A stretch of DNA of 64,000 bases from Mycolicibacterium aromaticivorans JS19b1 = JCM 16368. GTDB lineage: Bacteria > Actinomycetota > Actinomycetes > Mycobacteriales > Mycobacteriaceae. The stretch is from positions 1,364,001-1,428,000 of the forward strand of contig NZ_JALN02000001.1 in NCBI RefSeq assembly GCF_000559085.1, written 5' to 3'. Positions 53,123 to 63,071 of the stretch are shown here, one piece after another. Position 1 is the first letter of the stretch. Each line of letters starts with the position of its first letter. The notes under the pieces were generated by a model, which was not told the origin of the DNA, did not search any database, and saw only the letters and a program-made list of their open reading frames with translations. Position numbers and translations under genes: made by a program.

Positions 53123-54498
53123 GTACCACCACGCTCGATCTCACGGCGGAGCTGTCGGCCAAGGCCGACCGCCACCTGTGGGGCCACTTCGCCCGGCACG
53201 GTGCGGGGCTGACGCCGCCGATCATCAGCCGCGGCGAGGGCGTGTACATCTACGACAGCCACGGCAAGCGCTACTTCGACGGCCTCTCAGGTCTGTTCGT
53301 GGTGCAGGCCGGACACGGCCGCAAGGAGCTTGCCGAGGCCGCCGCCAAGCAGGCCGAGACCCTCGAATTCTTCCCGCTGTGGTCCTACGCCACCCCGCCG
53401 GCGATCGAGCTGGCCGACCGGCTGGCGAATTACGCTCCCGGTGACCTGAATCGGGTGTTCTTCACCACCGGCGGCGGTGAAGCCGTCGAGAGCGCCTGGA
53501 AACTGGCCAAGCAGTACTTCAAGCTGACCGGCAAACCCGGCAAGTACAAGGTGATCTCGCGGGCCATCGCCTACCACGGCACCCCGCAGGGTGCGCTGGC
53601 CATCACCGGCCTGCCCGACTTCAAGAAGCCGTTCGAACCGCTGACGCCCGGCGGTTTCCGGGTGCCCAACACCAACTTCTACCGCGCGCCCGCCCCCTAC
53701 GACACCGATATCAAGGCGTGGGGGCAGTACTGCGCCGACCGCATCGCCGAGGCCATCGAGTTCGAGGGTCCCGAAACGGTGTGCGCGGTGTTCCTGGAGC
53801 CGGTGCAGAATGCCGGCGGTTGCTTCCCACCGCCGCCGGGATACTTCGAACGGGTCCGCGAGATCTGCGACGAGTATGACGTGCTGCTGGTCTCCGACGA
53901 GGTGATCTGCGCGTTCGGCCGGATCGGTTCGATGTTCGCCTGTGAGGACATCGGCTACCAGCCCGACATCATCACCTGCGCCAAGGGCATGACCTCGGGC
54001 TACTCGCCGATCGGCGCGATGATCGCCAGCGACCGGCTGTTCGAGCCGTTCAACGACGGCAAGACCACCTTCGGGCACGGCTACACCTTCGGTGGGCACC
54101 CGGTGTCCTCGGCGGTGGCGCTGGCCAACCTCGACATCTTCGAGCGCGAGGGCATCAACGATCACGTCAAGACCAACGCCCCGATCTTCCGGGCCACGCT
54201 GGAGAAGCTGCTCGAGCTGCCGATCGTCGGCGACGTGCGCGGCGAAGGGTTCTTCTACGGCATCGAGCTGGTGAAGGACAAGACCACCCGGGAGACCTTC
54301 AACGACGACGAGAGCGAGCGGCTGCTGCGCGGCTTCCTGTCCTCGGCGCTGTTCGAGGCCGGCCTGTACTGCCGCGCCGACGACCGTGGCGACCCAGTCG
54401 TGCAACTGGCGCCGCCGCTGATCAGCGGGCCGAAGGAATTCGACGAGATCTACGACATCTTGCACCGGGTGCTCAGCGAGGCCAGCCGCCTGCTGTGA
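53119..54498 (+). CDS. class III (omega-amino acid/putrescine) aminotransferase
   Basis: A 459-residue PLP enzyme. The Schiff-base Lys is in CAKGMTSGYSPIGAMI, the phosphate and cofactor segments are TGGGEAVESAWKLAKQYF and LLVSDEVICAFGRIG. The class removes omega-amino groups (putrescine, beta-alanine, GABA, diamines) to pyruvate or 2-oxoglutarate. ATG 53119 is coupled with asnC; an in-frame TTG at 53107 is unlikely because the ribosome site GGGGAA lies just before the ATG. The aldehyde produced would suit the dehydrogenase encoded divergently. Confidence 0.91.
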   Translation: MSTTTLDLTAELSAKADRHLWGHFARHGAGLTPPIISRGEGVYIYDSHGKRYFDGLSGLFVVQAGHGRKELAEAAAKQAETLEFFPLWSYATPPAIELADRLANYAPGDLNRVFFTTGGGEAVESAWKLAKQYFKLTGKPGKYKVISRAIAYHGTPQGALAITGLPDFKKPFEPLTPGGFRVPNTNFYRAPAPYDTDIKAWGQYCADRIAEAIEFEGPETVCAVFLEPVQNAGGCFPPPPGYFERVREICDEYDVLLVSDEVICAFGRIGSMFACEDIGYQPDIITCAKGMTSGYSPIGAMIASDRLFEPFNDGKTTFGHGYTFGGHPVSSAVALANLDIFEREGINDHVKTNAPIFRATLEKLLELPIVGDVRGEGFFYGIELVKDKTTRETFNDDESERLLRGFLSSALFEAGLYCRADDRGDPVVQLAPPLISGPKEFDEIYDILHRVLSEASRLL

Positions 54499-55487
54499 CC
54501 GGGGCCGCCAAACCCCCGATCGATCCCGTGCGGTGGCAGCCGCCTCCCCAACGGCTGCTGCCACCGCCGGATCTGTCCGGTTCGCTGCGGGTGATCGGCG
54601 TTCCGGGGCATGCTCCCGAGGACGTCGTGGTCGACGCCGACGGCACGCTCTGGACCGGAACCGACAACGGTGCGATCGTCCGGATCCGGACAGGCCACGC
54701 CCCTGAGGTGGTGGCCAACACCGGCGGCCGACCACTCGGGCTCGCGGTGGCCCGAGACGGGCGGCTGCTGATCTGCGACAGCCACCGTGGATTACTGCGC
54801 CTCGATCCGGCCACCGGCTCATTCGAGACCCTGGTGAGCGAGGTGGCCGGACGGCCGTTGACGTTCTGCAGCAATGTCGTCGAATCATCAGACGGCACAA
54901 TCTTTTTCACCGAGTCGACGTCGCGCTTTCACTACGAGTACTACAAAGGCGCCGTGCTCGAGGCCCGGCCCAGCGGGTCGCTGTACCGCCGGGGCGTCGA
55001 CGGCACAGTGACGACGCTGGCCAGTGGGCTGCGCTTCGCCAACGGGGTGACGCTGACGGCCGACGAGTCGGCCCTGGTGGTCGCCGAGACGACGGCCTGC
55101 CGGGTGTCGAAGTACCCGCTGACGGGTTCGGGGATCGGCGAGCCGGTGCCGCTGATCGAACACCTGCCGGGTTATCCGGACAACATCTCGACCGCCCCCG
55201 ACGGACGCATCTGGGTCGCGCTGGTCAGCGAACGCAACGCGGTCGGCGAATGGCTGGCTCCGCGCGCGCCTGTGGTGCGCCGACTGCTGTGGCGACTGCC
55301 CTACAGCTGGCTGCCCGGCCCCACGGCGGTGGTGTGGGCGATATCCATCGATCTGGGCGGCACGGTGCAGTCGCAGTTGCGAACCGCGGATCCGCGGTTC
55401 GCGCTGGCCACCGGGCTCGTGGAGCATGACGGCACACTGTGGCTGGGCTGCATCGGGTCGTCGGCCGTCGCATGTCTCGATTTGTAA
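54495..55487 (+). CDS. SMP-30/strictosidine-synthase-like six-bladed beta-propeller
   Basis: A 330-residue protein with propeller repeats: [58 protein letters not shown] and [19 protein letters not shown]. These are the hallmark strands of the strictosidine synthase/gluconolactonase superfamily, with lactonase or hydrolase activities. GTG 54495 overlaps the aminotransferase stop (GTGA). Its role in the amine pathway is unknown; a lactam or lactone hydrolase is one possibility. No signal peptide seen. Confidence 0.82.
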   Translation: MTGAAKPPIDPVRWQPPPQRLLPPPDLSGSLRVIGVPGHAPEDVVVDADGTLWTGTDNGAIVRIRTGHAPEVVANTGGRPLGLAVARDGRLLICDSHRGLLRLDPATGSFETLVSEVAGRPLTFCSNVVESSDGTIFFTESTSRFHYEYYKGAVLEARPSGSLYRRGVDGTVTTLASGLRFANGVTLTADESALVVAETTACRVSKYPLTGSGIGEPVPLIEHLPGYPDNISTAPDGRIWVALVSERNAVGEWLAPRAPVVRRLLWRLPYSWLPGPTAVVWAISIDLGGTVQSQLRTADPRFALATGLVEHDGTLWLGCIGSSAVACLDL

Positions 55488-55540
55488 CACCAACCACTCC
55501 TGTCACAGCGCGGCTCCCCGATTTCGGGGCCCCGATCCCC

Positions 55541-55546
55541 TACTCT
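55541..55546 (+). promoter_or_regulatory. -10 element of dacB
   Basis: TACTCT, 8 nt before ATG 55555, consistent with a leaderless transcript. Confidence 0.4.
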
Positions 55547-55554
55547 GCGACTCG

Positions 55555-56790
55555 ATGGCGAGCTCGAGAATCTTCACGCGGGGTGCTGCCGCGGTGGCCG
55601 CGGCGCTGTGCGTCGTCGGCACCTCGGCGACCGCGTGGGCCGACCCGGACCCCAACACCTGCCCCTACCGGGTGACCACCCCGCCGGCCGTCGACTCCTC
55701 GGAGGTGCCGCAGGCGGGCGACCCGCCGCAGCCTTTGCCCGTTCCGGCCAAGCCGGTGGGCGGTGACGCGCTGGCGGGCTGCGGCGTGATCGTCGCGGCG
55801 GGCACACCGCCGGTCCCCGACGACATCTCGGCCGAATCGTGGGTGGTGGCCGACCTCGACACCGGCGACATCATCGCGGCGCGCGATCCCCATGCCCGGC
55901 ACCGGCCCGCCAGCATCATCAAGGTGCTGATCGCGATGCAGTCCATGAACGAACTGCCGCTGAACAAGATGGTCGAGGGCACTCAGGACGACGCCAATGC
56001 CGAGGGTACCCGGGTCGGCGTGGATGAAGGCGGCAAGTACACCGTCAACGATCTGCTGCACGGCCTGCTGATGCATTCGGGCAACGACGCCGCGCACGCG
56101 CTGGCCATGCAGGTCGGTGGCTGGGACACCGCGCTGCAGAAGATCAACACCCTCGCCCGCAAGCTCGGCGGTCAGGACACCCGCGCGGCGACACCGTCCG
56201 GTCTGGACGGGCCGGGCATGAGCACGTCGGCCTACGACATCGGGCTGTTCTACCGCTACGCCTGGGAGAACCCGACTTTCGCGAACATCGTCGCCACCGA
56301 GAAGTACAACTTCCCCGGCCATCCCGCCAAGCCGGGTGAGGACGGCGATCATCCGGGCTATGAACTGGAGAACGACAACCAGCTGCTCTACAACTACCCG
56401 GGCGCGCTCGGCGGCAAGACGGGTTACACCGACGACGCCGGGCAGACGTTCGTGGGCGCCGCCAACCGCGACGGCCGCCGACTGGTGGCGGTGCTGATGC
56501 GCGGCACCCGGCAGCCGATCCCGCCGTGGCAGCAGGCCGCGCACCTGCTCGACTACGGCTTCGCCACCCCGCCCGGGACCCGGGTCGGGAACCTGATCGA
56601 CCCGGATCCGTCGCTGCTGCCGCCCAAGCCGGATGAAGCCGCCGCGGTCAAAGCCAGTGGCACCCAGCTGCTCCCCGAGGCCGACGCGGCGCCGGTGCGG
56701 GTCGGCGTCGGGGTGGTCGGCACGCTGGTGGTGTTCGCGCTGATCATGATGGCGCGTGCGATCAACCGCCGCCCCGTGCGCGGACGGTGA
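55555..56790 (+). CDS. dacB1: D-alanyl-D-alanine carboxypeptidase (DacB1-like)
   Basis: A 411-residue penicillin-binding protein. Signal peptide to about residue 31 ([19 protein letters not shown]). Catalytic triad motifs: SIIK (S-x-x-K), SGND (S-G-N) and KTGY (K-T-G). A C-terminal membrane helix ([16 protein letters not shown]) and a short basic tail anchor it, the usual PBP5-like layout with the enzyme outside the membrane. It trims the terminal D-Ala of peptidoglycan stem peptides. Start ATG 55555 is supported by the -10. It converges on the YihY-family gene with a 6-nt gap. Matches the family of Rv3330. Confidence 0.94.
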   Translation: MASSRIFTRGAAAVAAALCVVGTSATAWADPDPNTCPYRVTTPPAVDSSEVPQAGDPPQPLPVPAKPVGGDALAGCGVIVAAGTPPVPDDISAESWVVADLDTGDIIAARDPHARHRPASIIKVLIAMQSMNELPLNKMVEGTQDDANAEGTRVGVDEGGKYTVNDLLHGLLMHSGNDAAHALAMQVGGWDTALQKINTLARKLGGQDTRAATPSGLDGPGMSTSAYDIGLFYRYAWENPTFANIVATEKYNFPGHPAKPGEDGDHPGYELENDNQLLYNYPGALGGKTGYTDDAGQTFVGAANRDGRRLVAVLMRGTRQPIPPWQQAAHLLDYGFATPPGTRVGNLIDPDPSLLPPKPDEAAAVKASGTQLLPEADAAPVRVGVGVVGTLVVFALIMMARAINRRPVRGR

Positions 56791-56796
56791 CAGGCG

Positions 56797-57825
56797 CTAG
56801 TCGCGCCCTCTGCGCCACAGCCGCGAAACACCCAGTGCACCAACCGCACCCACCGCGACCGCGGCGACCGTCTGCCGGGTGCTCAGACCTTCGTCCGGGC
56901 CCACCCGCGGCGAGATGACCGCCGGGCCGGGCGCCGGAACCGGGTCGGGGCGCAGGTTGTCCTTCGACGTCGCGGCCCACGCGGTGGCGAACAGCACCAG
57001 CCGCGCGGTGATGTAGGCGAACACCATCAGGCCCAGCACCGGCCCGAACGTCGCACCGGCCGGACCGTGCACCACCGACCGCAGATAGATCGACCCGACC
57101 AGCTTGAAGATCTCGAACGCCACCGCGGCCATCAGCCCGGCGCGCACACTGCTGCGGAAGCTCACCGACTCCCGCGGCAACCGCGCGATCATCCAGCTGA
57201 ACAACAGCCACGACACCGCCCACGACATCACCAGCGAGACGACGCGCAGCGCGCCGCCGAGGCCGGCCATGTGCGGCACACCGAACCACTCCAGCACCCT
57301 CGTCATCAGCGACGGATCCGCCAGCGCGGTCAGCGCGACGGTCACGATGATCGCGACGAAGACCGACAGCAGCACCGTCAGATCGGACAGCTTGGTGCGC
57401 AGGAAGTTCTGTTCCTCGACGCGCTGATCCCACATCTGGCTCAGCGCCTCACGCAGATTCGCGATCCAGCCCAGCCCCGCCCACGCCGCGGTGGCCAGGC
57501 CGATCACACCCACCGATGTACGGGAGTTGATCGCCGAGTCGATCAGACCGATCAGCTGCTGGCCGAAGTCGCCGGAAACTGTTGTCCTGATCCGGTTTTC
57601 GATGTCGGCGAGCAGGTGCGGCCGGCTGGCCAACACGAAACCGCCCGCTGCGAAGCCGACCATCAGCAGAGGGAACAGCGCGAAGATCGTGAAGTAGGTG
57701 ATGCCCGCGGCGTAGAAGTCGCCCTTGACCTTCTGATAGCGCGTCCCCGCCCGGATCGTGTGGTCGATCCAGTGATAGCGGGCCCGCAGCCGGTCGAGGC
57801 GACCCGGTTCGGCCGGTTCTGACAT
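56797..57825 (-). CDS. YihY/UPF0761-family inner membrane protein
   Basis: A 342-residue protein with five or six hydrophobic helices from about residue 40 to 275: ITYFTIFALFPLLMVGFAAGG, then AWAGLGWIANLREALSQMW with the family's WNA/LR-like loop, and a disordered Pro-rich C-terminus (DPVPAPGPAVISPRVGP). Family formerly mis-called RNase BN; function unknown. It follows trpS by 19 nt, the order of Rv3336c-Rv3335c, and is probably co-transcribed. Confidence 0.88.
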   Translation of the reverse strand: MSEPAEPGRLDRLRARYHWIDHTIRAGTRYQKVKGDFYAAGITYFTIFALFPLLMVGFAAGGFVLASRPHLLADIENRIRTTVSGDFGQQLIGLIDSAINSRTSVGVIGLATAAWAGLGWIANLREALSQMWDQRVEEQNFLRTKLSDLTVLLSVFVAIIVTVALTALADPSLMTRVLEWFGVPHMAGLGGALRVVSLVMSWAVSWLLFSWMIARLPRESVSFRSSVRAGLMAAVAFEIFKLVGSIYLRSVVHGPAGATFGPVLGLMVFAYITARLVLFATAWAATSKDNLRPDPVPAPGPAVISPRVGPDEGLSTRQTVAAVAVGAVGALGVSRLWRRGRD

Positions 57826-57844
57826 GCCCAGCCCCTTGTGATGT

Positions 57845-58867
<1,023 letters not shown>

Positions 58868-58923
58868 TCAATCCTGTCACGAGGCGCCGCCCCGACGACC
58901 GACTGGCATTAGCATCCTGCTTC

Positions 58924-59970
58924 GTGGGAGGAAGACTGGCGCTGGCCGCCATGGTGACGATGATCTGCGCGCTGGCCGGGTGCGGCAGCGACCGGGGTGA
59001 CGAGAAGCGCCCGGCGTCGACGGCGGTGGTGATCGTGTCCGGCGGGGATGCGACGACGCCGTTCACCGGCCCGGAGCAGGCCTGCAAGACCGGGCTGGCC
59101 GCCGGCAACACCGACACCGCGCTGCGCGAGTATCTTCTCGGCAAGGGCTACACCGTGTACACCTCCCCCGCGATGGCGGGCCGCGGCCAGGTGGTCGACC
59201 AGACGGGATTCGGATCGTTCGGGGTTTGCCCGATCACCTTGCCGGAGAACATGACCGTCGACTCGACGGGCAGCATCGACACCGCGGGCGAACACCTGGC
59301 CCGGTTCCTCAACTGGCTGCACACCGACAAGGGCGTCACCGAGGTCGACTTCGTCGGTCATTCGATGGGCGGGCTGTACTCACGCGCCGCGATCCGGGTA
59401 CTCGCGTCGACGAACTCGCCGCTGAAGGTGCGGTCGCTGACCACTATCGGGACACCGTGGCAGGGTTCCTACCTGTCCGATTTCGCCAACGGGCTGGTCC
59501 CGCTGAGCGATTGCAAGGGCGACACCTTCTGCGAGACCTCGATGAAAGGCATGTCCGACGAGGTGAAGCGGCTGATGGCGGGCTCCGGCCGTGAGGTCAA
59601 TCAAGCGTTTCTGATGGGTAAGAACGGCTGGAACGAATACCAGTCCGGGGTGCTCGACAAGATCCCGGTGGTGCTGATCGGCGGCAAGAAGTTCACAAAG
59701 GACGGCCCGGTCAATCCGGCGGTGTGGCCCAATGACGGCATCGTGGCGCTGCAGAGTGCGCTGGCCCGCGACATCGGCGACCCGGTACTGCCGCATCGGC
59801 GGTGTTCGACTTTCGACGACACCCACAGCATTTTCGTCTCCAATCTGGCTGGGCTGGAACAGAAGACGGCGCTGACGTGGGACCCGCAGGTACTCGAGAT
59901 CGTGCACAAGGCCATCGACGACGCACCCAAGGCGCTCGGTCGCCCCAACCGCGAAGGCTGCCCGACCTAG
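58924..59970 (+). CDS. alpha/beta-hydrolase lipoprotein (lipase/PGAP1-like), copy 1
   Basis: A 348-residue exported lipoprotein with a lipobox LAGC (Cys about residue 20). The alpha/beta-hydrolase nucleophile is in VGHSMGGLYSRAAI, with TIGTPWQGSYLSDF following, as in triacylglycerol lipase or phospholipase-like proteins of actinobacteria. The GTG at 58924 gives a signal peptide directly; the ATG at 58951 would truncate it. Its paralogue follows after a 1-nt overlap. M. tuberculosis Rv3337/Rv3338 in the same place appear to me to be pieces of such a gene. Confidence 0.84.
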   Translation: MGGRLALAAMVTMICALAGCGSDRGDEKRPASTAVVIVSGGDATTPFTGPEQACKTGLAAGNTDTALREYLLGKGYTVYTSPAMAGRGQVVDQTGFGSFGVCPITLPENMTVDSTGSIDTAGEHLARFLNWLHTDKGVTEVDFVGHSMGGLYSRAAIRVLASTNSPLKVRSLTTIGTPWQGSYLSDFANGLVPLSDCKGDTFCETSMKGMSDEVKRLMAGSGREVNQAFLMGKNGWNEYQSGVLDKIPVVLIGGKKFTKDGPVNPAVWPNDGIVALQSALARDIGDPVLPHRRCSTFDDTHSIFVSNLAGLEQKTALTWDPQVLEIVHKAIDDAPKALGRPNREGCPT

Positions 59971-60995
59971 TGCGCCGCATCCTGGCGCTGGCGGCGGCGG
60001 TGCTGCTGGCGGGTTGCTCCCCCAGCGGGGGCGACACCCGCCCGCCGGCCCGGGCGGTGGTGCTTGTCTCCGGCCTGGCCAGCACCGCGCCCTACACCGC
60101 GCCGGACGCCGCGTGCGCGATAGGTCTGCCCGCCGGCACCGACCACACGTCGTTGCGGGAACACCTTCTGGGGAAGGGATATTCGGTATTCACCGCGCCG
60201 GCGATGGTCGGCTCAGGTCAGGTGCACGACACAACCGGCTACGGGGCGTTCGCCTCCTGCCCCGCGCCGCTGCCCGCGTCGATGACCCTGGACAGCACCG
60301 GCAGCATCGACCTCGCGGGCGAGCACCTGGCCCGGTTCATCGACTGGCTGCACACCGAGAAACAGATCGACGAGGTGGATCTGGTGGGCCATTCGATGGG
60401 CGGATTGTTCGCCCGGGCGGCGATCCGCACCCTGAAGGCCGGGCAGTCAGCGGTGACGGTCCGTTCCTTGACGACAATCGGAACACCCTGGCAGGGATCC
60501 TATCTGGCGAACTTCGTCGAGGGCACGGTCACTAGCGGCGACTGTGCAGGCGACCAGTTCTGCGAAAGCCAGATGAATGGCTATGCCAGAGATATCGCGG
60601 CCGTTCATGTTTCCGGTTCGGCACGTGAGCTCGGACAGTCGTATCTCATGGGACCCAAGGGCTGGAACACCTTTCAGGCGGGCGTCCTGGACACGGTTCC
60701 CGTCACACTGATCGGGGGCGATCGATTCGACCGCGCCGGCGGCCCGCCGGCGGTGTGGCCGAATGACGGGGTGGTGGAGTTGCGCAGCGCACTGGGCCGC
60801 GACATCGACGCCGCCGTGTTACCGCACCGGCGGTGCCGCGTCGTCGACGACACCCATAGCGACTACGTGTCGATGATCGCCCAACTGCCCCGCGATACCG
60901 CGCTGACCTGGGACCCGCGCGTGCTCGATACGGTGACCGAAGCGATCGCCGGCGCAGCCACCGCACTCGACGGACCCGACCGGCAGGGGTGCTGA
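59970..60995 (+). CDS. alpha/beta-hydrolase lipoprotein, tandem copy 2
   Basis: A 341-residue close paralogue of the preceding gene, with lipobox LAGC (Cys 16), the core DEVDLVGHSMGGLFARAAI and TIGTPWQGSYLANF, and the same ending (ALTWDPRVLDTVTEAI). The two copies also share DSTGSID-AGEHLARF and the Cys-containing loops (GDCAGDQFCES; here versus DCKGDTFCET in copy 1), so disulfides are conserved. GTG 59970 shares one nucleotide with the copy 1 TAG stop, so the two are translationally coupled. The proteins probably act on lipids in the cell envelope; substrate unknown. Confidence 0.84.
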   Translation: MRRILALAAAVLLAGCSPSGGDTRPPARAVVLVSGLASTAPYTAPDAACAIGLPAGTDHTSLREHLLGKGYSVFTAPAMVGSGQVHDTTGYGAFASCPAPLPASMTLDSTGSIDLAGEHLARFIDWLHTEKQIDEVDLVGHSMGGLFARAAIRTLKAGQSAVTVRSLTTIGTPWQGSYLANFVEGTVTSGDCAGDQFCESQMNGYARDIAAVHVSGSARELGQSYLMGPKGWNTFQAGVLDTVPVTLIGGDRFDRAGGPPAVWPNDGVVELRSALGRDIDAAVLPHRRCRVVDDTHSDYVSMIAQLPRDTALTWDPRVLDTVTEAIAGAATALDGPDRQGC

Positions 60996-61082
60996 CGGCG
61001 ATCCTGTCCCCCGATCGGTGGACACGAAAACGGGCTGGTCAGCCGATCGACCCGAGCGGGTTGAGCGCGAATGATTTGAGTC

Positions 61083-61313
61083 ATGACCACGAACCGCATC
61101 AAGGCCCTCATCGCAGCCCCCGCCCTCGCCGCTGCCGTCATCGGTGGTGCCGCCCTCACCTTCGCCGGACCGGCCAACGCGACGACCACGCTGAACGACT
61201 ACTCCCCATACACCGACAGCTCCTCGACCGGCAACTTCTACGCCCCGACCACCTATGCCACCCCCGCCACGACGTACGTCCCGTGGGGCGCCTGGATCAA
61301 CGGAAGCTACTAG
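61083..61313 (+). CDS. small secreted Tyr/Thr-rich protein
   Basis: A 76-residue protein. A signal peptide (ALIAAPALAAAVIGGAALTF, cleavage expected after AGPANA) leaves about 43 residues. The mature part is rich in Thr, Tyr, Ser, Pro and Ala (LNDYSPYTDSSSTGNFYAPT, then TYATPATTYVPWGAWING) with no Cys. I do not recognise the family. It sits where small secreted peptides are found in other mycobacteria (between trpS-side genes and xthA here), but it does not resemble the pilin Mtp. It is followed by a strong terminator. ATG 61083 is the only start. Confidence 0.7.
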   Translation: MTTNRIKALIAAPALAAAVIGGAALTFAGPANATTTLNDYSPYTDSSSTGNFYAPTTYATPATTYVPWGAWINGSY

Positions 61314-61327
61314 ACCAGCAAGCCCAT

Positions 61328-61363
61328 GGGCCGGTTGCCTCATCCCCCCGAGGCGACCGGCCC
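61328..61363. terminator. 14-bp stem terminator between the small secreted gene and xthA
   Basis: Arms GGGCCGGTTGCCTC (61328-61341) and GAGGCGACCGGCCC (61350-61363) pair over 14 bp with one G-T wobble and an 8-nt loop ATCCCCCC, followed by ATTCTTG. It would act on the plus strand for the secreted gene and also lies just downstream of the convergent xthA. Confidence 0.7.
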
Positions 61364-61375
61364 ATTCTTGTGGGC

Positions 61376-62179
61376 TCAGGCGAATTCGACGGTCACCGGC
61401 GCATGATCGGACCACCGAAGCGCGTAGGCGGCGGGCTTTTCGACCCGCGCCGTCACCGTGCGCGCCGCCAGGCTCTCACTGGCCAGGTGGTAGTCGATGC
61501 GCCAGCCCGCATCGTTGTCGAAAGCCTTACCGCGCCACGACCACCAGCTGTACGGCCCGGCGACATCGGGGTGCAGGCGCCGCATCACGTCGACCCAGCC
61601 GGCGTCCAGCAGGTCGGTGAGCCACTGCCGCTCGCCGGGCAAGAAGCCTGCCTTCTTGACGTTGGCCTTCCAGGCCTTGATGTCGTTCTCGGTGTGGGCG
61701 ATGTTCCAGTCGCCGCAGATCACCGCGTCGCGCCCGTCCGCGGTCAGCTCCGCCATCCGCTTGGCCAGCGCGGCCATGAAACGTTCCTTCTCCAGCTGGC
61801 GGTCCGTGCCGGCTTCGCCGGTGTGCACGTACACGCTGGCGACCGTCTCGCCGCCGGCCAGATCCGCCTCGACGTATCGGCCGTGTAACTCGAATTCGGT
61901 TGCCGCCAAGCCGATCCGGACCGCTGCAAACGGGGTGCGGGACAGGATCGCCACCCCGCTGCGGCCCTTGAGATGCGGGCTGGCCGAGGCCAGATGCCAG
62001 CCGTCGGCCACCGCCGGGGCAAGCGCCTCGGCGATCTGCTCGTCGTCGGAGCGGGTCTCCTGAAGGCACACCACGTCGGACGCGGTCTGTGACAGCCAGG
62101 CCAGCAGACCGAGGTTCTCGGCCGAACGCTGCCGCACCGCGGCGCGGACGCCGTTGACATTGATGGTGGTCACGATCAC
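61376..62179 (-). CDS. xthA: exodeoxyribonuclease III
   Basis: A 267-residue AP endonuclease/exonuclease (EEP fold). Active-site motifs: VVCLQETRSDD, ICGDWNIAHTENDIKAW, WSWRGKAFDNDAGWRIDYHL and WSDHAPVTVEF. It nicks abasic DNA in base excision repair, which fits the Nei glycosylase at the other end of the window. GTG 62179 is chosen because TAGGTT (62187-62192, minus strand) lies 7 nt upstream; a longer frame to 62215 would overlap the divergent hydrolase promoter. Confidence 0.95.
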   Translation of the reverse strand: MIVTTINVNGVRAAVRQRSAENLGLLAWLSQTASDVVCLQETRSDDEQIAEALAPAVADGWHLASASPHLKGRSGVAILSRTPFAAVRIGLAATEFELHGRYVEADLAGGETVASVYVHTGEAGTDRQLEKERFMAALAKRMAELTADGRDAVICGDWNIAHTENDIKAWKANVKKAGFLPGERQWLTDLLDAGWVDVMRRLHPDVAGPYSWWSWRGKAFDNDAGWRIDYHLASESLAARTVTARVEKPAAYALRWSDHAPVTVEFA

Positions 62180-62186
62180 GGGAGAG

Positions 62187-62192
62187 AACCTA
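62187..62192 (-). promoter_or_regulatory. -10 element of xthA
   Basis: TAGGTT on the minus strand, 7 nt before GTG 62179, leaderless arrangement. Confidence 0.45.
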
Positions 62193-62230
62193 TCTTGCGG
62201 TACCGGCGGTATCACCTTTACGGTCTGGTT

Positions 62231-63070
62231 GTGGCGACCCGCGAATCAATCCACCTAGGTGCCGGCGAACCGATCCTTCTCCTGCACCCGTTCATGATGT
62301 CCTCCTACGTCTGGTCCGAGGTTGCGCCCCGGCTGGCCGATACCGGCCGCTTCGAGGTGTTCGCACCGTCGATGGCCGGTCACAACGGTGGCCCGCGCAG
62401 CCGGTCGTTGATCCTGGATTCCTCCACCCTCGCCGACCACGTCGAGCGCCAGCTCGACGAGATGGGCTGGGACACCGCCCACGTCGTCGGCAACTCGCTG
62501 GGCGGCTGGGTGGCCTTCGAACTCGAACGACGTGGCCGGGCCAGGACGCTGACCGGGATCGCCCCGGCCGGCGGCTGGCACCGCTGGTCACCGGTGAAAT
62601 ACGAGATCGTCGGCAAGTTCGTCGCCGGTCTGCCGGTGTGGGTGACCGCCCGACTGCTGGGCGAGCGCGCGCTGCGGCTACCCGGCGTCAAAGCCGCCGC
62701 CACAGTGCCGATCAGCGCCACCCCGCGGGGCGTCACCGAAGTGCAGCTGCAGGAGATCCTCGACGACGTCACCCACTGCCCGGCCTACTACCAGCTGCTG
62801 ATCAAGGCGTTGCTGATGCCGGGACTGATGGAGCTGACCGAACTGTCGGTCCCGACGCACCTGGTGGTCTGCGAACGTGACCGGGTGCTGCCACATCCCC
62901 GGTTCACCAAGCACTTCCACAAGAACATCCCGGAGATCACCAAGGTGACCCACCTCGACGGCGTCGGGCACATCCCGATGTTCGAGGCGCCGGACCGCGT
63001 CACGAACCTGATCACCGAGTGGGTCGACGCCCACATGCCGCCGGTGCGGCAGGTCAATCCCGCGGGATGA
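62231..63070 (+). CDS. alpha/beta hydrolase
   Basis: A 279-residue alpha/beta hydrolase: oxyanion-hole HPFMMSS, nucleophile elbow GNSLGGW, Asp in VCERDRVLPHP and His in VGHIPMFEAPD, so the triad is complete. Two starts are possible. GTG 62231 lies 6 nt after TACGGT (62219-62224), a leaderless arrangement, and gives VATRESIHLGAGEPILLLHPF in parts typical of the family. TTG 62195 has a GGAGAG ribosome site 8 nt upstream and adds 12 residues. Small-molecule ester or amide hydrolase by family, substrate unknown. Confidence 0.84.
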   Translation: MATRESIHLGAGEPILLLHPFMMSSYVWSEVAPRLADTGRFEVFAPSMAGHNGGPRSRSLILDSSTLADHVERQLDEMGWDTAHVVGNSLGGWVAFELERRGRARTLTGIAPAGGWHRWSPVKYEIVGKFVAGLPVWVTARLLGERALRLPGVKAAATVPISATPRGVTEVQLQEILDDVTHCPAYYQLLIKALLMPGLMELTELSVPTHLVVCERDRVLPHPRFTKHFHKNIPEITKVTHLDGVGHIPMFEAPDRVTNLITEWVDAHMPPVRQVNPAG

Positions 63071-63071
63071 G

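Noticed and set aside
53287..54900. 537-codon minus-strand frame across the aminotransferase
   Set aside because: Antisense shadow; the plus strand encodes the PLP-lysine motif.
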